A DNA stretch of 64,000 bases from Perognathus longimembris pacificus. Lineage: Eukaryota > Chordata > Mammalia > Rodentia > Heteromyidae. Shown piece by piece: positions 12,609 through 24,854 of this stretch. Both the position numbers and the translations under genes were made by a program. Positions within the stretch are counted from its first letter, which is position 1. Each line of letters begins with the position of its first letter. Under the pieces are notes generated by a model, which saw only the letters and a list, made by a program, of their open reading frames with translations, did no database searches and had not been told where the DNA came from. Where the stretch lies: the NCBI RefSeq assembly GCF_023159225.1, contig NC_063188.1, forward strand, positions 37,624,021 through 37,688,020, read 5' to 3'.

Positions 12609-13905
12609 TTTCTGCACAGCTGAAGACATAACTACTGAACTAGAAAGATAGCCAACCAACTGGAAAAAGATCTTCACCAGCAATGGAACAGACAAAGGCC
12701 TAATATCCACCATTTATATACAACTTAAGAAATGAATCACTCCAAAAATAATAAACCAATAACTAAATGGGCAAGGGAGATAAAGAGAGATGTCTCAGAA
12801 GAAGAAGTAAAAATTGCAAAGAAACACATGAAGAATGCTCACCATTCCTGGTGTAAAGGAAATGCTAATAAAGACAACCCTGACATACCACTTTACCCCA
12901 GTCAGAATGGCCTATATTCTGAATTTAGACAACAAATGCTGGTGAGGATGTGGAGAAAGTCGAGTCCTACTGCACTGCTGGTGGGAATGTAAACTAGTAC
13001 AAGCACTCTGGAAAGTAATCTGGAGGTTCCTTAAAAAACTAAACAGAGACATACCCTAGAACCCAGGCATACTGCTCCTCGGCATCTATCCTGAGCAACA
13101 GGAACCAGTATATGACAAGGATACCTGCACTTCCATGTTCATGGCGGCACTGTACACAATAGCCAAGATATGGAAACCACCCAGATGTCTCACTACAGAT
13201 GAATGGATCCAAAAAAATGTGGTACCTATATACAATGGAATTTGACACAGCCATTAGAAAGGATAAAATAATGGCATTTGCAGGGAAATGGATGGAACTG
13301 GAACAAATCATGTTGAGGAAGACAAGCCAAGAACAGAGACACAAATGGTGCATGGTCTCCCTGATATGCAGATGTTAGATTTTAAATGCAAAAAATATGA
13401 TAAAGTAAACAGGACTGAAGATACCAACATAGAGTGAGACTAGTCTTGGGAGAAAAGCACCAAATAGTAAGACCACAGCACCTTTTCATATGTACATAAT
13501 AATTTACAGAGTGAAAAGAACCCCCCAAATAAGGAAACAAAGGACCTCTTCTGAAACTGTCTTATTATTTTTAGGTGATTTTATATTTTTATGTCATATA
13601 TGGGGTATACACGAGCACATCTGAGGGAAGCTGGGAGGAGGGTACAGAATGAGTGGAAAGCAGATGAAAAAATACAGCAGAGTGGCCCAACAGCTGCATT
13701 GGACATTGATGAAAGAGGGAACAGATAATAGTAAACAAAAGGAAATAAATGAACATATCACCCAATCTGGAAGAAATGGTTTTATTGTTAAAATTCATAG
13801 ACCTCATGAGCTTTGTAGATTAGAATGATGATTTTCATCATTGTGAAGTTTAAAATGTATACTGTGAAATATATGTAGTTACTTAATCGCTATTGAAAAA
13901 AAAAA
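12609..13905 (+). mobile_element. Old L1 (L1-A), 3' segment
   Basis: The ORF2 of L1-A resumes here: KWDYIKIK before the break continues into the FLHS block after it. ORF2 C-terminal blocks run to about 13380, including a [15 protein letters not shown] stretch and the WGKCGT-type end, with many stops. A 3'UTR follows to the A-run at 13895-13905. Confidence 0.75.
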
Positions 13906-14159
13906 CAACTATACAATCATGTCCGAATTCCCAGAAGCACTTGCTGGAAAGGTCAGAGACTTTTCCTTAGGCCAATATGGCTCTCCCCAGAAAACAGTGA
14001 AATCTGGTTTGAGCTAGAAATGGCAAATTCATGCCTAAAATCGTGTTTCTAGGATAATGCAGTTGGGTGACCAAACAGCAGACCCTCTCAAGGGCCCAGA
14101 GCTGAAACTTTATAACTTAAGATATTCTAGTGATATATTTTCAAAATGCACAGGGTGTG

Positions 14160-14420
14160 ACATCATCAGTCAGCTGATGTAGTCCAGTGACCTTCTGCTC
14201 TCTGGAGCATCTTCTTACCTTTCTATGGTAGAGGCAACAGAAAACTTCTGGCGTGCTAGATGCCAAAGGAGATTGGTCACTGTGATGCTAAGCTGAACTC
14301 TCCCATTACATGAAGCATCCACTGTAATTGGTGGATGAGATGTCACCCAGGAGTACTGTCCAATCACATGGAGTGACCACTGTGATTGGTCCACTCGTTG
14401 CCATGCAGGGAGGACCACCC
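14160..14420. promoter_or_regulatory. CCAAT-box cluster in an unassigned segment
   Basis: Four CCAAT/ATTGG boxes lie within 118 bp at 14272-14276, 14327-14331, 14360-14364 and 14385-14389. They sit in imperfect repeats of the type CACTGTGATTGGT. A CRE-like GACATCATCAGTCAGCTGATG lies upstream near 14160. Such clustering is typical of promoters or LTRs. I cannot assign it to a named element and see no gene downstream. Confidence 0.35.
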
Positions 14421-14537
14421 AGTCACACTAACAGGCTTATTAATGGGTTCCCTGCAGAGCATGCCATCTAATGAGATGTTGAGTTGGCCCATGATGTGGG
14501 GTAATGCAAGTCTGAATATTAACCACCCCCCCCCCCA

Positions 14538-14905
14538 ATAGCAGCCATTTCTATCCCTTACAGTTATTAGCAACTGTCTGGATGATGGGCAGAACCAACT
14601 TCTGAGATGTCAATTGACTGTGTCATGGCTGAGTTAAGTTTGGAGTTGAGTTCTGAGACAGATTCTGAGATTTCTGTTAATGAAGATCTTGGATCCCAGA
14701 AACCCGAGAATAAGCCTTCAATATTAGCAGCCATTACCTACCCTTCACATATACTAGCATCTGACCACATGATGGCTAAGCTAATTTCTGAGATTCTATT
14801 ATATCTGCTGATGAAGACGTCAATGCCATGGAGCCCAAGAGGCATGATTCAAACATTCAGTAGCAGGAGGGGCCCAGCCACCTTAGCACAGGGAAGTATG
14901 GTTGT
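14538..14905 (+). repeat. Two diverged copies of a unit of about 189 bp
   Basis: AGCAGCCATT followed by TATCCCTTACAG at about 14539 recurs as AGCAGCCATTACCTACCC at about 14728. The downstream part, ATGGCTGAG...TCTGAGATTTCTG, has a counterpart at 14772 onward (ATGGCTAAG...TCTGAGATTC). A 105-codon open frame (14607-14924) crosses both copies, but it resembles no protein I know and is not called as a gene. Confidence 0.4.
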
Positions 14906-15160
14906 TAGTACATGCATGTTCTGATTCACACATACCCACTTTCTCTCATGTACATCCATGCTCATACAAGATCAGGCTTCATTATAACGCAATAATTCTC
15001 CAAGACAATTTTCTAAACTAAAACAGGACATGATCACCTCACCTTGCAAACAGTCACATGAGCTCTGTTGTAAACTGAGCCTTTTAGTAGTATACTCTCT
15101 CTAAAAAGGTCATCCATGCAGGTTATGTAAATAGGGCACATCAGAGCACTCCAAATACAT

Positions 15161-15363
15161 TTTTTTTTTTTGGCCAGTCCTGGGCCTTGGACTCAGGGCC
15201 TGAGCACTGTCCCTGGCTTCTTCCCGCTCAAGGCTAGCACTCTGCCACTTGAGCCACAGCGCCGCTTCTGGCCGTTTTCTGTATATGTGGTGCTGGGGAA
15301 TCGAACCTAGGGCCTCGTGTATCCGAGGCAGGCACTTTTGCCACTAGGCTATATCCCCAGCCC
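15161..15363 (-). mobile_element. ID-like composite SINE, young subfamily
   Basis: The poly-T end lies at left and the ID head (CTATATCCCCAGCCC) at right. Target duplication CCAAATACATTTTT is seen at 15151-15164 (running into the tail) and 15364-15377. It is nearly the same sequence as the copy at 19535-19740. Confidence 0.92.
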
Positions 15364-15377
15364 CCAAATACATTTTT

Positions 15378-16930
15378 ATCATAGGAAAGAAATTACAGGC
15401 AACAAGTGAGTTATAAAAAATGACAAGATTCCCTCAACTATCTGATTTACAACAATTTCCATTATTTCTAATGTGTGAGAAACCAGTGCTTTCATACTGT
15501 GATGTTAAGAAAGTAAACTAGTAAGAGTATTTTGAATTCAACATGTTAACAGAATTCTACACTTATATACATATTTGTATATATGTGTGTATGTGTGTGT
15601 CCAGATACATACATATGTAAAGCCAAGGTGTGAGGAATATGATTATTTGTCACAGAAAGGCTGTTAAACTGAGCTATATAGTGATACCTTGGAAACAATC
15701 AGATTTTAATGTATTACAAGCTTATTTATAAACTTATTATGTACTTAATAAACTTATAGGTAGACTGATTGATTGTTTCTTGGAAAGATAATAATCCAGA
15801 AATTAACTGGTATGGATGTATTTTTTGGTTATATGTCTCTATCTAAAGATTTTAAGCCATAAAAAAAGATCTTTAAAAATATATTTTATCTTCTCACATG
15901 AGACTTCTCTTTATAAAAATTATCAGCTGTACTTTATGTTTGGTGATCTTCAGTATCCCTGAACACTGGAATTGCCCTTCCTTCCTTTCTATCCAGACTA
16001 CTTGGAGAGCTCTGATTGGTGGGCTTGAAGTGTCTTATGTACAAGGTGCAATTCTTGATTTTGTCAGTAGGTGGCACCAAAGTACAGCCATTAACAAATA
16101 GTTCCACCAAAAATCTTTTACAATTAGAAAAATCCATTTCTCTTTAAAAGTAGCTTAGACAGAATGATGCTATTTCTGTCTGAAAAGTGTAATAGTAATA
16201 GAATAATACTGTAAAATCATACCATAAAACATGAAGTAGCTCTAGTTCACCAGAAGACATAGGGAACCACTGTACAGCAGAAGGTGACAGAAAAGATGTG
16301 GGAACCATGGCAGGATCTGGGCAGTTGTTCAGTGACCTGGGATGGGAGTTATGGAGAGAGGTTAGAGAATATCTGGGGAACCTGTACATGTATTGGGTAA
16401 CAAATATGACAAATAATGAATGTGAGAGAACTTTGATCTCTTTACAGTGTGCCCATCTCAACCAACACTGCAGATGAACAAGATTAATCACTGAATACCA
16501 GGGACATATGACATCAACGGGCAAATGGAAGGGCTTAAGCATATGTGTGAAGTTTCCAAACATAACTTTTATCACATTAACCCACTTTAGGGTATTTATT
16601 AACTGAAAATGTAAGCCTTTTCAATGAAAACTTATATGGACATAACTTAGATGTCTCCTCTTGATCAAAATGAAAACTGTAACAGTGATAGTCATACCAC
16701 CTATTCAGTAGTGGGGAGAAAGGAATTTAAGCTGTTAACTTGATTCAGTGGAAACATACTTTTAGCATTAAGTAGTTTTTCTCACTTCTATATCCGCCAT
16801 TTTCCTGGAATGGACAAAAACACACATTTTAGGAGATATCTACATGTGAAACTGGAAACATATTGTAGTCTAGACTGATGACAGGGCTACAGTTATAAGC
16901 CATATTGTACATGGTGCAGCTAGAAAAGTT
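15378..16930. other. No gene seen
   Basis: AT-rich sequence without a supported gene. Short open frames at 15898-16101 and 16144-16575 have no recognisable domain. Confidence 0.5.
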
Positions 16931-16948
16931 ACACACACACACACACAC
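16931..16948. repeat. (CA)9 microsatellite
   Basis: Perfect CA dinucleotide run. Confidence 0.9.
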
Positions 16949-17185
16949 ATCCTCTAGGAAAAAACTTAACTAAGGACACAAAAAACCTCTACAATGAAAA
17001 CTATAAAACACTGAGAATAGAAACTGAAGAAGATACTAGAAGATGGAAGGAGGATCTTCCATGGTTATGGTTTGGATAAATTGATATTGTAAAAATGGCT
17101 ATACTACTTAAAGCAATCAAGAGTTTTAATGCAATGTCCATCAAAATCCCAATGTCATTCTTCATAGAAATATAAAAATCAACTT

Positions 17186-17635
17186 AAAGCCTGGTGCCAG
17201 TGTCTCACTTCCACAATCCTACTTACCCAGGAGGCTGAGATCTAAGAATCATGGTTTGAAACTAGCCCAGGCAGGAAAGTGCATGAGAGTGTGATCTCCA
17301 GTAAACTAGCCCTCTAACAGTCAGAAGTGGAGCTGGGAATATGGCTTAGCGGTAGAGTGCTTGACTAGCACACATGAAGCCCCAGGTTCAATTCCTCAGT
17401 ACCACATAAGCAGAAAAAGCCAGAAGTGGGATAGTGCTTCAAGCAAAAGAAGCTCAATGACAGTGCCCAGGCCCTAAGTTCAAGCCCCAGGATTGGTAAT
17501 AAAAAATAAAACAAAGCCAGAAGTGGAGGTGTGATTGATGTGGTAGAGCATAAGCCTTGAGCAAAAGAAGTTCAGGGACAGTGTCTAGGCTCTGAGTTCA
17601 AGCCCCAGGATCAGCACACACACAAAAACAATCAA
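17186..17635 (+). mobile_element. B1-like/tRNA-like composite SINEs, compound
   Basis: A B1-like left half (CAGGAGGCTGAGATCTAAGAATC at 17229 on) is followed by right-half units GAGCAAAAGAAG...GTTCAAGCCCCAGGAT. An ID-like unit (GCTGGGAATATGGCTTAG at 17331) is embedded. At least two insertions are overlaid. Confidence 0.75.
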
Positions 17636-17652
17636 TTCAAAAATTCATATGG

Positions 17653-17858
17653 AGGGGCTGGGAATATGGCCTAGTGGCAAGAGTGCTTGCCTCCTACACA
17701 TGAAGCTCTCGGTTCGATTCCCCAGCACCACATATATGGAAAACGGCCAGAAGGGGCGCTGTGGCTCAGCTGGCAGAGTGCTAGCCTTGAGCGGGAAGAA
17801 GCCAGGAAGGGTGCTCAGGCCCTGAGGCCAAGGCCCAGGACTGGCCAAAAAAAAAAAA
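17653..17858 (+). mobile_element. ID-like composite SINE
   Basis: Head GGGGCTGGGAATATGGCC, A tail at 17847-17860. The imperfect target duplication is AAAATTCATATGGA before and AAATTCATGTGGAAC after, inside L1 ORF2. Confidence 0.9.
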
Positions 17859-18253
17859 AAAATTCATGTGGAACCATAAAAGATCTCAAATAGACAAAGC
17901 AATCCTATGCAAAAAGGGCAATGTTGGAGACATCACAATACCAGATTTCAAACACTACAACAGAGCCATAGAAACATAAACATGGAATAGAACAGAAGAT
18001 CCCAGATAAACCCTGTTACAGCCATCTGATTTTTTAAGGAGCTAAAAACATACTTTAAAGAGTCTCCTCAACCAAGGGTCTTAGGAAAACTGGATATCCA
18101 TATGTAAAAGAAGAAAACTACATCCTTATTTCTCAACTTGTACAAAGACAAATTCAAAGTAGTACAGGTATTCAGGAAGCTAATACCTAAAGACTGAATT
18201 TAGAAGCCAGCTCCAACAGACAAATCCAAGAGACTCCAACTAACCAGCAAAAT

Positions 18254-18350
18254 TCCAGAGTGGCTCAAATGGTAAAGTACTAATCATGAGTGGAAAAAGC
18301 CAAGTGAGCATACAAATCCCTGAGTTTAACCTCCAGTACAAGCAAAAAAT
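18254..18350 (+). mobile_element. SINE right-half fragment
   Basis: GTGGCTCAAATGGTAAAGTAC through GAGTTTAACCTCC with an A-rich end; the left half is absent. Confidence 0.6.
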
Positions 18351-19251
18351 AAAAATGAATCAAATATCTGTATGCAAGACTAGAAACTTTGAAAACAGAA
18401 AATAAAACACTTGAAGATATAGGCATAGGTAACTACTTTTTGAATGGTACTCCAATTACTCAGGAAATAGCAAAAATTCACAAATGACATTTCACCAAAT
18501 TTTTAAAGTTCCTGCACAGAAAAGAAAACAATTACTAGATTTAAGAGAAAATTCATAAATTGGAGAAAGACATTTGAAGCTATTCACCAAAGGACTAATC
18601 CAGAAATTATACAATGAGTTCAAAAATTAACCACCCAAAACAAATAACAATTAATAAATGCACAAATGAATAGGCAGTACTCAAAAGAAGTACAAATGGC
18701 AAATAAATACATGAAGAAATGTTCAACATCCTTACAATAAAGAAAATAAAAATAAAAACAACACTGAGCTTTTTCCCTCACATCACTCAGAATGGGTATC
18801 ATCATGTTTTCTTGAACAAACAACAAATGCTGGAGAAGATATGAGGAAAGGGAACACTTTTATGGGAATATAATGAATGCAGTCACTATGAAAATCAGTA
18901 AGGAGGTTCCTCTAAAAACTGAAAAATAGTACTCTCATGTATACTACTATATTATTTATGTAAAATATATAAGAATGTTAAATATACTAGTAAGTTAAAA
19001 ATAAGAAAATTATGTGCAATGACAATAAGCATGTGATTTTTTTTGTTTCACAGCTCACATGTGGAATGTAATTTAACCAAGCATAAGAACAAAAAGCATC
19101 TTAGAACAGATAGTGATTACCTGTAGGAGAGAAGAAAAGGGTAAGATCCTGAAGGAATCATGTATTTCTCCACCTGGAGTAATTTTGTAATTTTCTGTTT
19201 TTATTTCTGAAATGCAATATAAGAAGTAGATATTCAAGAAACTACATGTTA

Positions 19252-19494
19252 TGCTGGTCACTGGTGGCTCACTTCTTTAATCTTCACTACTCAGGAGGGT
19301 GAGGTCTGAGGATCACAGTTCAAAGCCAACCCAAGCAGGAAAGTCCACAAGATTCATCTCCAATTAACCACCAGAAAATGGGAAATGGCGCTGTGGGTTA
19401 AAGCAGTACAGAGAACTAGCCTTGAGCAAAACAACTCAGGGACAGTGCCCAGGACCCAATTTCAAGCCTCATGACTGACAAAAAGAAAGAAGAA
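19252..19494 (+). mobile_element. B1-like/tRNA-like composite SINE
   Basis: B1-like head CACTGGTGGCTCAC, then ACTCAGGAGGGTGAGG, then the right-half unit (CTAGCCTTGAGCAAAAC ... GACTGACA). Confidence 0.85.
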
Positions 19495-19534
19495 AGTACA
19501 TGTTTATTGTAATATCTCCTTATTGAAAAGATTT

Positions 19535-19740
19535 TTTTTTTTTTTTGCCAGTCCTGGGCCTTGGACTCAGGGCCTGAGCACTGTCCCTGGCTTCTTCCCG
19601 CTCAAGGCTAGCACTCTGCCACTTGAGCCACAGCACTGCTTCTGGCCGTTTTTTCTGTATATGTGGTGCTGGGGAATCGAACCTAGGGCCTCGTGTATCC
19701 GAGGCAGGCACTCTTGCCACTAGGCTATATCCCCAGCCCT
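19535..19740 (-). mobile_element. ID-like composite SINE, young subfamily
   Basis: A perfect 15-bp target duplication TTATTGAAAAGATTT occurs at 19520-19534 and 19741-19755. The body nearly equals the SINE at 15161-15363. Confidence 0.95.
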
Positions 19741-20269
19741 TTATTGAAAAGATTTAATACTCAGTAATGTATAGAAATTTAAAATATTAATACCTAGCAT
19801 TTCTGTCATTACTGAAATTCACATTATGGTATTTCATTCCACTGATTTTCCTTTACATGCATATATGCAAATATAATACATACATACATATATATTACAT
19901 TTCATGTAACCATTAGATGTGGGTTAGAATATTTTAATTTTGCTATTTGTGTTTTGAATTATTTCTAATTTTTATGCTAAGTACTAATATGTTGGTGAAA
20001 CATTCTGATTAATAATACAGTATAAAATATGACTTAATTTTACCTTTTAATAAAAATGTTCTAGCTAATGAAGCCCACTGAAGAATATATCTGATTAGAG
20101 ATGCTATATCTGTAATATAAAAAGTAATGTCATGTTTGACTCTTCTTATGTTTGTCACTTAGTTCAAAATTCATAAAATCAACAGTTTGTGGAACATGCA
20201 ATAAAAATAAAAGTGGGCAATGTAATGTATTGTATTCAAATTTTGGATGTGTTAGGATAATAGGATAAG

Positions 20270-20345
20270 GTAGAGGAGAAGCAGGAGGAGAAGAAGGAGG
20301 AAGAGGAGGAGGAGAAGAAGGAGGAAGAGGAGGAGGAGGAGGGAT
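20270..20345. repeat. Purine-rich (GGA/GAA)n simple repeat
   Basis: Nearly pure AGG/AAG triplets over about 76 bp on the plus strand. Confidence 0.9.
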
Positions 20346-21372
20346 ACCTTTAATTATCAGGACATGACAAATAAGTTATGCAACCAGCATTTAATGGTTC
20401 CTCTCACTCTACGTCCTCTCACTACAAAACCCACACTCCTAAACCCTTTTGCTAGTACCTTCTGTACCTTCTATATTAGATCAGAGGCCAAGAATGGGAA
20501 AGGAGTCACACAAGGTCCTGGCTCTGTAGACAGGTATGGTATCCTTGCCTGGTACCCTCATCCCCCATGTCAGTCTGGATGACTCCCATTGTCAGTCTAG
20601 ATGACTCACTACTGTTTTTGCTCCTCTATATTATTTGTTTTGAGGGATCAATAAGAACTTTTTTTTCAGCCATGCCACACTAGAAAAAAAAAGAAAGAAC
20701 ATGAAAGGAATCAAAGAATGAGATAAGACTCACATCCATTTCTTGTTGCTATATTCCAGATGCTCCATTTCAGTTTTCTCTTTTATGGGATATAGGTATT
20801 TTCTCTTGGGAGCAGTTATCACTCTTCTACTAATCTGTTCCAAAAGATTTTGTATCTGTAAAAAACAATACAAAAAGGTACAAACATAGGTCTTTCCTGA
20901 TAAAAACAAATCATACCAGCAGAATTCTAAGCATAAACATAGATGTCTGACAATAAGAAATTGACTGAATAATACAAAGTACTATATCTACATCCTAGAC
21001 AACGATACAGCTGTAATAACCCAGGAGAACTCTCTTTCCTTATAGTGATCCACAGGTTAAATTGTTTAAGAAACCAAGGTAGCACAGCAACTCTCCAATA
21101 TAGAAGGCACTGGCTACAAGTGTCTATTTAAATTTAAGCTGACTAAATTCACACAAAATTAACAATTGAGTTCATCAGGCACAGTCAGTCTCTAAAGACA
21201 GTAGCCTCTGTGTTGGACACTGCAGATAGAGAATATTTTCATCTCTGAATAAATTATATTGGACTCGCTATTCAGACTATGCTAACTTTTACCAGTGAAA
21301 TAGAACAATACTAATAGTTGTATTTGTTTATTTTTTGTGAAATGAAACCTTAAGATAAAAATTAATGTAAAT
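20346..21372. other. No gene seen
   Basis: Unique-looking sequence without a supported coding frame or a repeat that I recognise. Confidence 0.5.
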
Positions 21373-21512
21373 AAGACAGGCATGGTGGTCCACACCTGTC
21401 AATGTAGCACTCTGGAAGTTTAGGTAGGAAGATTTTGAGTTTGAGGCCAGCCTGGGCTACAGAGCATGTTTCAGGCTAATCCGAACTACATGAAACCCTG
21501 TGTCAGAGAAAG
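21373..21512 (+). mobile_element. B1 SINE
   Basis: 7SL-derived: GCATGGTGGTCCACACCTGT, then GAGGCCAGCCTGGGCTACAG, then AAACCCTGTGTCAG. Confidence 0.9.
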
Positions 21513-21515
21513 GAA

Positions 21516-21745
21516 GAAAGCCAGGTGCTAGTGGCTCATGCCTGCAATCCTAGCTGCTCAAAAGACTCAGTTTGAAGATAGTGCAGGCAGGAAAGCCCAT
21601 GAAACTCTGATTTCCAGTTGACCACCAAAATGGCAGAAGTAGAGCTGTGGCTCAAGTAGTACAGTGCAAGACTTGCACACAAAAGCACAGGGACAGCTCC
21701 CAGGCTCTGAGTTCAAGCCCCAGGACCAGCACCAAAAGAAAAAAG
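21516..21745 (+). mobile_element. B1-like/tRNA-like composite SINE
   Basis: CAGGTGCTAGTGGCTCATGCC head, then GTGGCTCAAGTAGTACAGTG and GAGTTCAAGCCCCAGGACC right half. Confidence 0.85.
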
Positions 21746-22106
21746 AATACTATTTACTGTCATTTCCAGGAAAATGGATAGTACTGGAGATTGTCTTATT
21801 AAGCAAAATAAACCATACTCAGAAAGACAACACATTTTTTTTCTTGTATGTGAACTCTGAAAAAAACTTATAACAGTTGAAAGGGGAACTATAAAGGAAT
21901 AGAAAAAGGAATGGTGAGACAGGGAAGAAGAGTAGATAATACCATATCTACTGATCAAATTAACATATAGGTGTGAATGAAAATACAAAAATGAAACTCA
22001 CTATTTGGTACAATTAATAAACTATAATATAAAGAGATTCAGAAACCAAGCTGAAGGGGCTCTCACCAAAGGCAAAAACATTTTAGACATCAAAGAGATT
22101 TGTGAG

Positions 22107-22310
22107 GGCTGGGGATATGGCCTAGTAGCAAGAGTGCTTGCCTCATATACATGAGGCCCTGGGTTCGATTCCCCAGCACCACATATACAGAAAATGGCCA
22201 GAAGTAGCACTGTGGCTCAAGTGGCAGAGTGCTAGCCTTGAGCAAAAAGAAGCCAGGGACAGTGCTCAGGCCCTGAGTCCAAGCCCCAGGACTGGCCAAA
22301 AAAAAAAAAA
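22107..22310 (+). mobile_element. ID-like composite SINE with perfect target duplication
   Basis: AGAGATTTGTGAG at 22094-22106 and 22311-22323 flanks a well-preserved copy with intact A and B box sequences. Confidence 0.95.
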
Positions 22311-22351
22311 AGAGATTTGTGAGTAATGATGTAAAACACATCAAATAATAA

Positions 22352-22530
22352 ACTAATGGTAGTGGCTCACACCAGTAATCTCAGCTACTTGGGAGGGCAG
22401 AGGTCAAAAGGATCATAGTTCAAAGATAGACCAGGTAAAAAGCATGTTGGGATATACCCCAATCATCTCTACAGGAGATCTCCACAGGAGGCTTAAATAG
22501 AAGAATCACAGTCCAGACCAGCCACAGTGG
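22352..22530 (+). mobile_element. Decayed B1-like SINE
   Basis: GTAGTGGCTCACACCAGTAA ... CAGCTACTTGGGAGG ... GATCATAGTTCAAAG; the right end is degraded. Confidence 0.65.
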
Positions 22531-22596
22531 GGGGGAAAATAAACAGGGCAGGGAGTATGGCTCAAGTGTCAGACAGTCTGCTTAGAAAGTACAAGG

Positions 22597-22775
22597 TCCA
22601 TGGGGCTGGGAATGTGGCTCGGTGGTAGAGTGCTTGTCTAGCATTCATAAACCCCTGGATTCAATTCCTTAGTACCACAAAAACAGAAAAAGCCAGAAGT
22701 GATGCTGAGCAAAAGAAGCTCAGGGACAGTGCCCAGGCCCTGAGTTCAAGGCAAAGGACTGGAAAAAAAGAACAA
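22597..22775 (+). mobile_element. ID-like composite SINE, older
   Basis: GGGGCTGGGAATGTGGCTCGG head, shortened right half ending GAGTTCAAGGCAAAGGACTGG. Confidence 0.85.
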
Positions 22776-23249
22776 AGTACAAGGTCCAGTGTTTAAACCT
22801 CATTACTGCCCCTTGCAATATGTAAATATAATAGATCAAATACAGAAATATCTCTGAGTCATGTTTACAAATTATAAAAAAGCAAAACAAAAGAGCAACT
22901 CATCTGGAAGCTTTTCTGAAAAGTGGTAATACTTCAAAAGGAATTAAACATCCATACTTCACCCTTCTTTTCTGGTGAGTACTATATCTAAGTGAATCCT
23001 AATATTTGAGGGGCAATTTCTGTTATAGTAAATATCCAACTGATAAAATGTTTAACATATTACAGAACTAGAGTATCATTTAAAAATATTTAATAAGCTG
23101 GGCAACAATCTTCAGAGACTTGAAGACACTTGAGGGTTAAAGCACATGAGAAGTTTCATCATGGATGGATCAAGCTGATAACCTTTGAACCCAGTACTCA
23201 ATCTTAATATCACAGTAAGAAAAATAATCAGACATAATGAAGCTCCTGG

Positions 23250-23605
23250 TATGTTATTTGCCTAATGTTTATTCTGTTCGCAAATGAATGTTAAAATCTA
23301 ATTTCCAATGTGATGCTAGTATTTAGAGATTGGGGCTTTGGAAAAAATGAGGTAGTAAAGATGGCACTCTTATGATGGGATTAGTGTCCTTATGAGAAGA
23401 TCCATGACAGATTGTTGCATGCACAGATAAGGTAAGGTGATGGAGGACATAATCAGGAAGAGGATTCTCACCAGGAACCCAAATATGCTGCACCTTGATC
23501 TCAAACTTCTAGCCTCCAGACTAATGAGAAATGAATGTTTGTTGTTTAAGCCTCCCATTCTACAGTAATTTTTTTCAGCAGTTCAAATTGACTAAAATAT
23601 GGTAT
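23250..23605 (+). mobile_element. MLT1-family MaLR LTR
   Basis: The order of conserved MLT1 blocks is preserved: TTTCCAATGTGATGCTAGTA, GATGGGATTAGTGTCCTTAT, the CACCAGGAACCCAAATATGC block, CTCAAACTTCTAGCCTCCAG, and TGTTTGTTGTTTAAGCCTCC near the end. It is an ancient solo LTR or fragment. Confidence 0.75.
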
Positions 23606-24132
23606 ATGGCTATAGGAAGTATATAATGCCTCATCTGAGGTACTTGTGACAAAACATTTGAATAGGAGCAAGCTTCTAACTCCAAGTCCCAATTTAAGGA
23701 AATAAGAGGGCCTGGAAGAAAATAAAGAACAACACAATGGGTACAATAAGCAAAATCAAGAATGAAAACTCTAATACCTTAAGGAAATAAATTAGAACGC
23801 AAAAAGGAAATAATATGGTTTAGATTAAACTTCAGTGTGACATAAAACAGATTTTAAAGGTGACAACACAATTAAAATCATAATTTTATATTATCATTTC
23901 CCCACTAGAATAAAAGGTATCAAAATCCCAAGTGCCAACAAGGATGTAATGCAGTGAAATTCTTACATCTTGCAAAACTGTCAGTGTTTACTGAGCAGAA
24001 TATACACATAACACTCCCCTTAGGACTGAGTACATATATGCTCAAGAAAAATAAAAATACATTACCATCCAAAGATACATACAAGACCTTGATAACATCA
24101 TTATTCATAAGTCAAAAACCGGTAAATAAACG

Positions 24133-24342
24133 GGGCGCTGGTGGCTCAGACCTGTAATTATAGCTACTCAGGAGGCTGAAATCGCAGGACATTTTGAAGC
24201 TAGTCCAGAAGGAATGTCCATGAGATTCTTATCTGTAATTAGCCACCAAAAGACCAGAATAGAGCTATGGCTCATGTGGTAGAGTACCAGCCTTGAGTGA
24301 AAAAGCTAAGGGACAGTGCATAGGCCCCTAGTTACCAGCACG

Positions 24343-24345
<3 letters not shown>
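24133..24345 (+). mobile_element. B1-like/tRNA-like composite SINE
   Basis: GGGCGCTGGTGGCTCAGACC head, CTACTCAGGAGGCTGAAATC, then GGCTCATGTGGTAGAGTACC; its 3' end grades into a CA repeat. Confidence 0.85.

Positions 24346-24348
<3 letters not shown>

Positions 24349-24388
<40 letters not shown>
24349..24388. repeat. (CA)n microsatellite
   Basis: CA run grown from the SINE 3' end. Confidence 0.9.
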
Positions 24389-24391
<3 letters not shown>

Positions 24392-24854
24392 AAAAAGTGA
24401 TTTTTTTTTTTGTATCCTAGACATTCCTAGAACACAAATGGTAGACCTTGGGTAATTCAACCTACTTCATAAGGCCTTAAATACCAAAGTGAGCCTGAAC
24501 AGAGTTTTCCCCCCAACAAATGTCTCCAGAAAGAAAGAACTATGCTATTGTCATGTGGGAAAGACCTTTGAGTTCCTGAAAGGGTAAATCATTCATCTTA
24601 CAAGTCCAAGGAATTATCTTAACAGCCAAATTATCCAAGACATAGTAATGTGGATGATTATAAACATGTTTTAATAATGACTATTTTTTATTAAATAAAT
24701 ACTTTCTGGTGCAGTGCAAAATGACTACTGAAAAGCTGATTCTATCAAAAGAGTTATAATCTGAGCTAACATCAACTACTCTAGAGTAACAGGTTCAATA
24801 AATGTCTTTTTATTCTAAGTGTGTTGGTTAGGAGTGTGGGCTCTGGAGAAAGAA

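Larger units (their letters stand above)
16960..18940 (+). mobile_element. Old L1 ORF2 fragment interrupted by SINEs
   Basis: L1 ORF2 3' half in decayed form. It includes the KNLYNENYKTL-like block near 16990, the HVEP(K)[27 protein letters not shown] region at 17870-17960 and the KKCSTSL-like region near 18700-18760. SINEs at 17186-17635, 17653-17858 and 18254-18350 break it. Confidence 0.75.

Noticed and set aside
14607..14924. 105-codon open frame as a gene
   Set aside because: It spans a duplicated unit whose two copies use different frames, and it resembles no known family.
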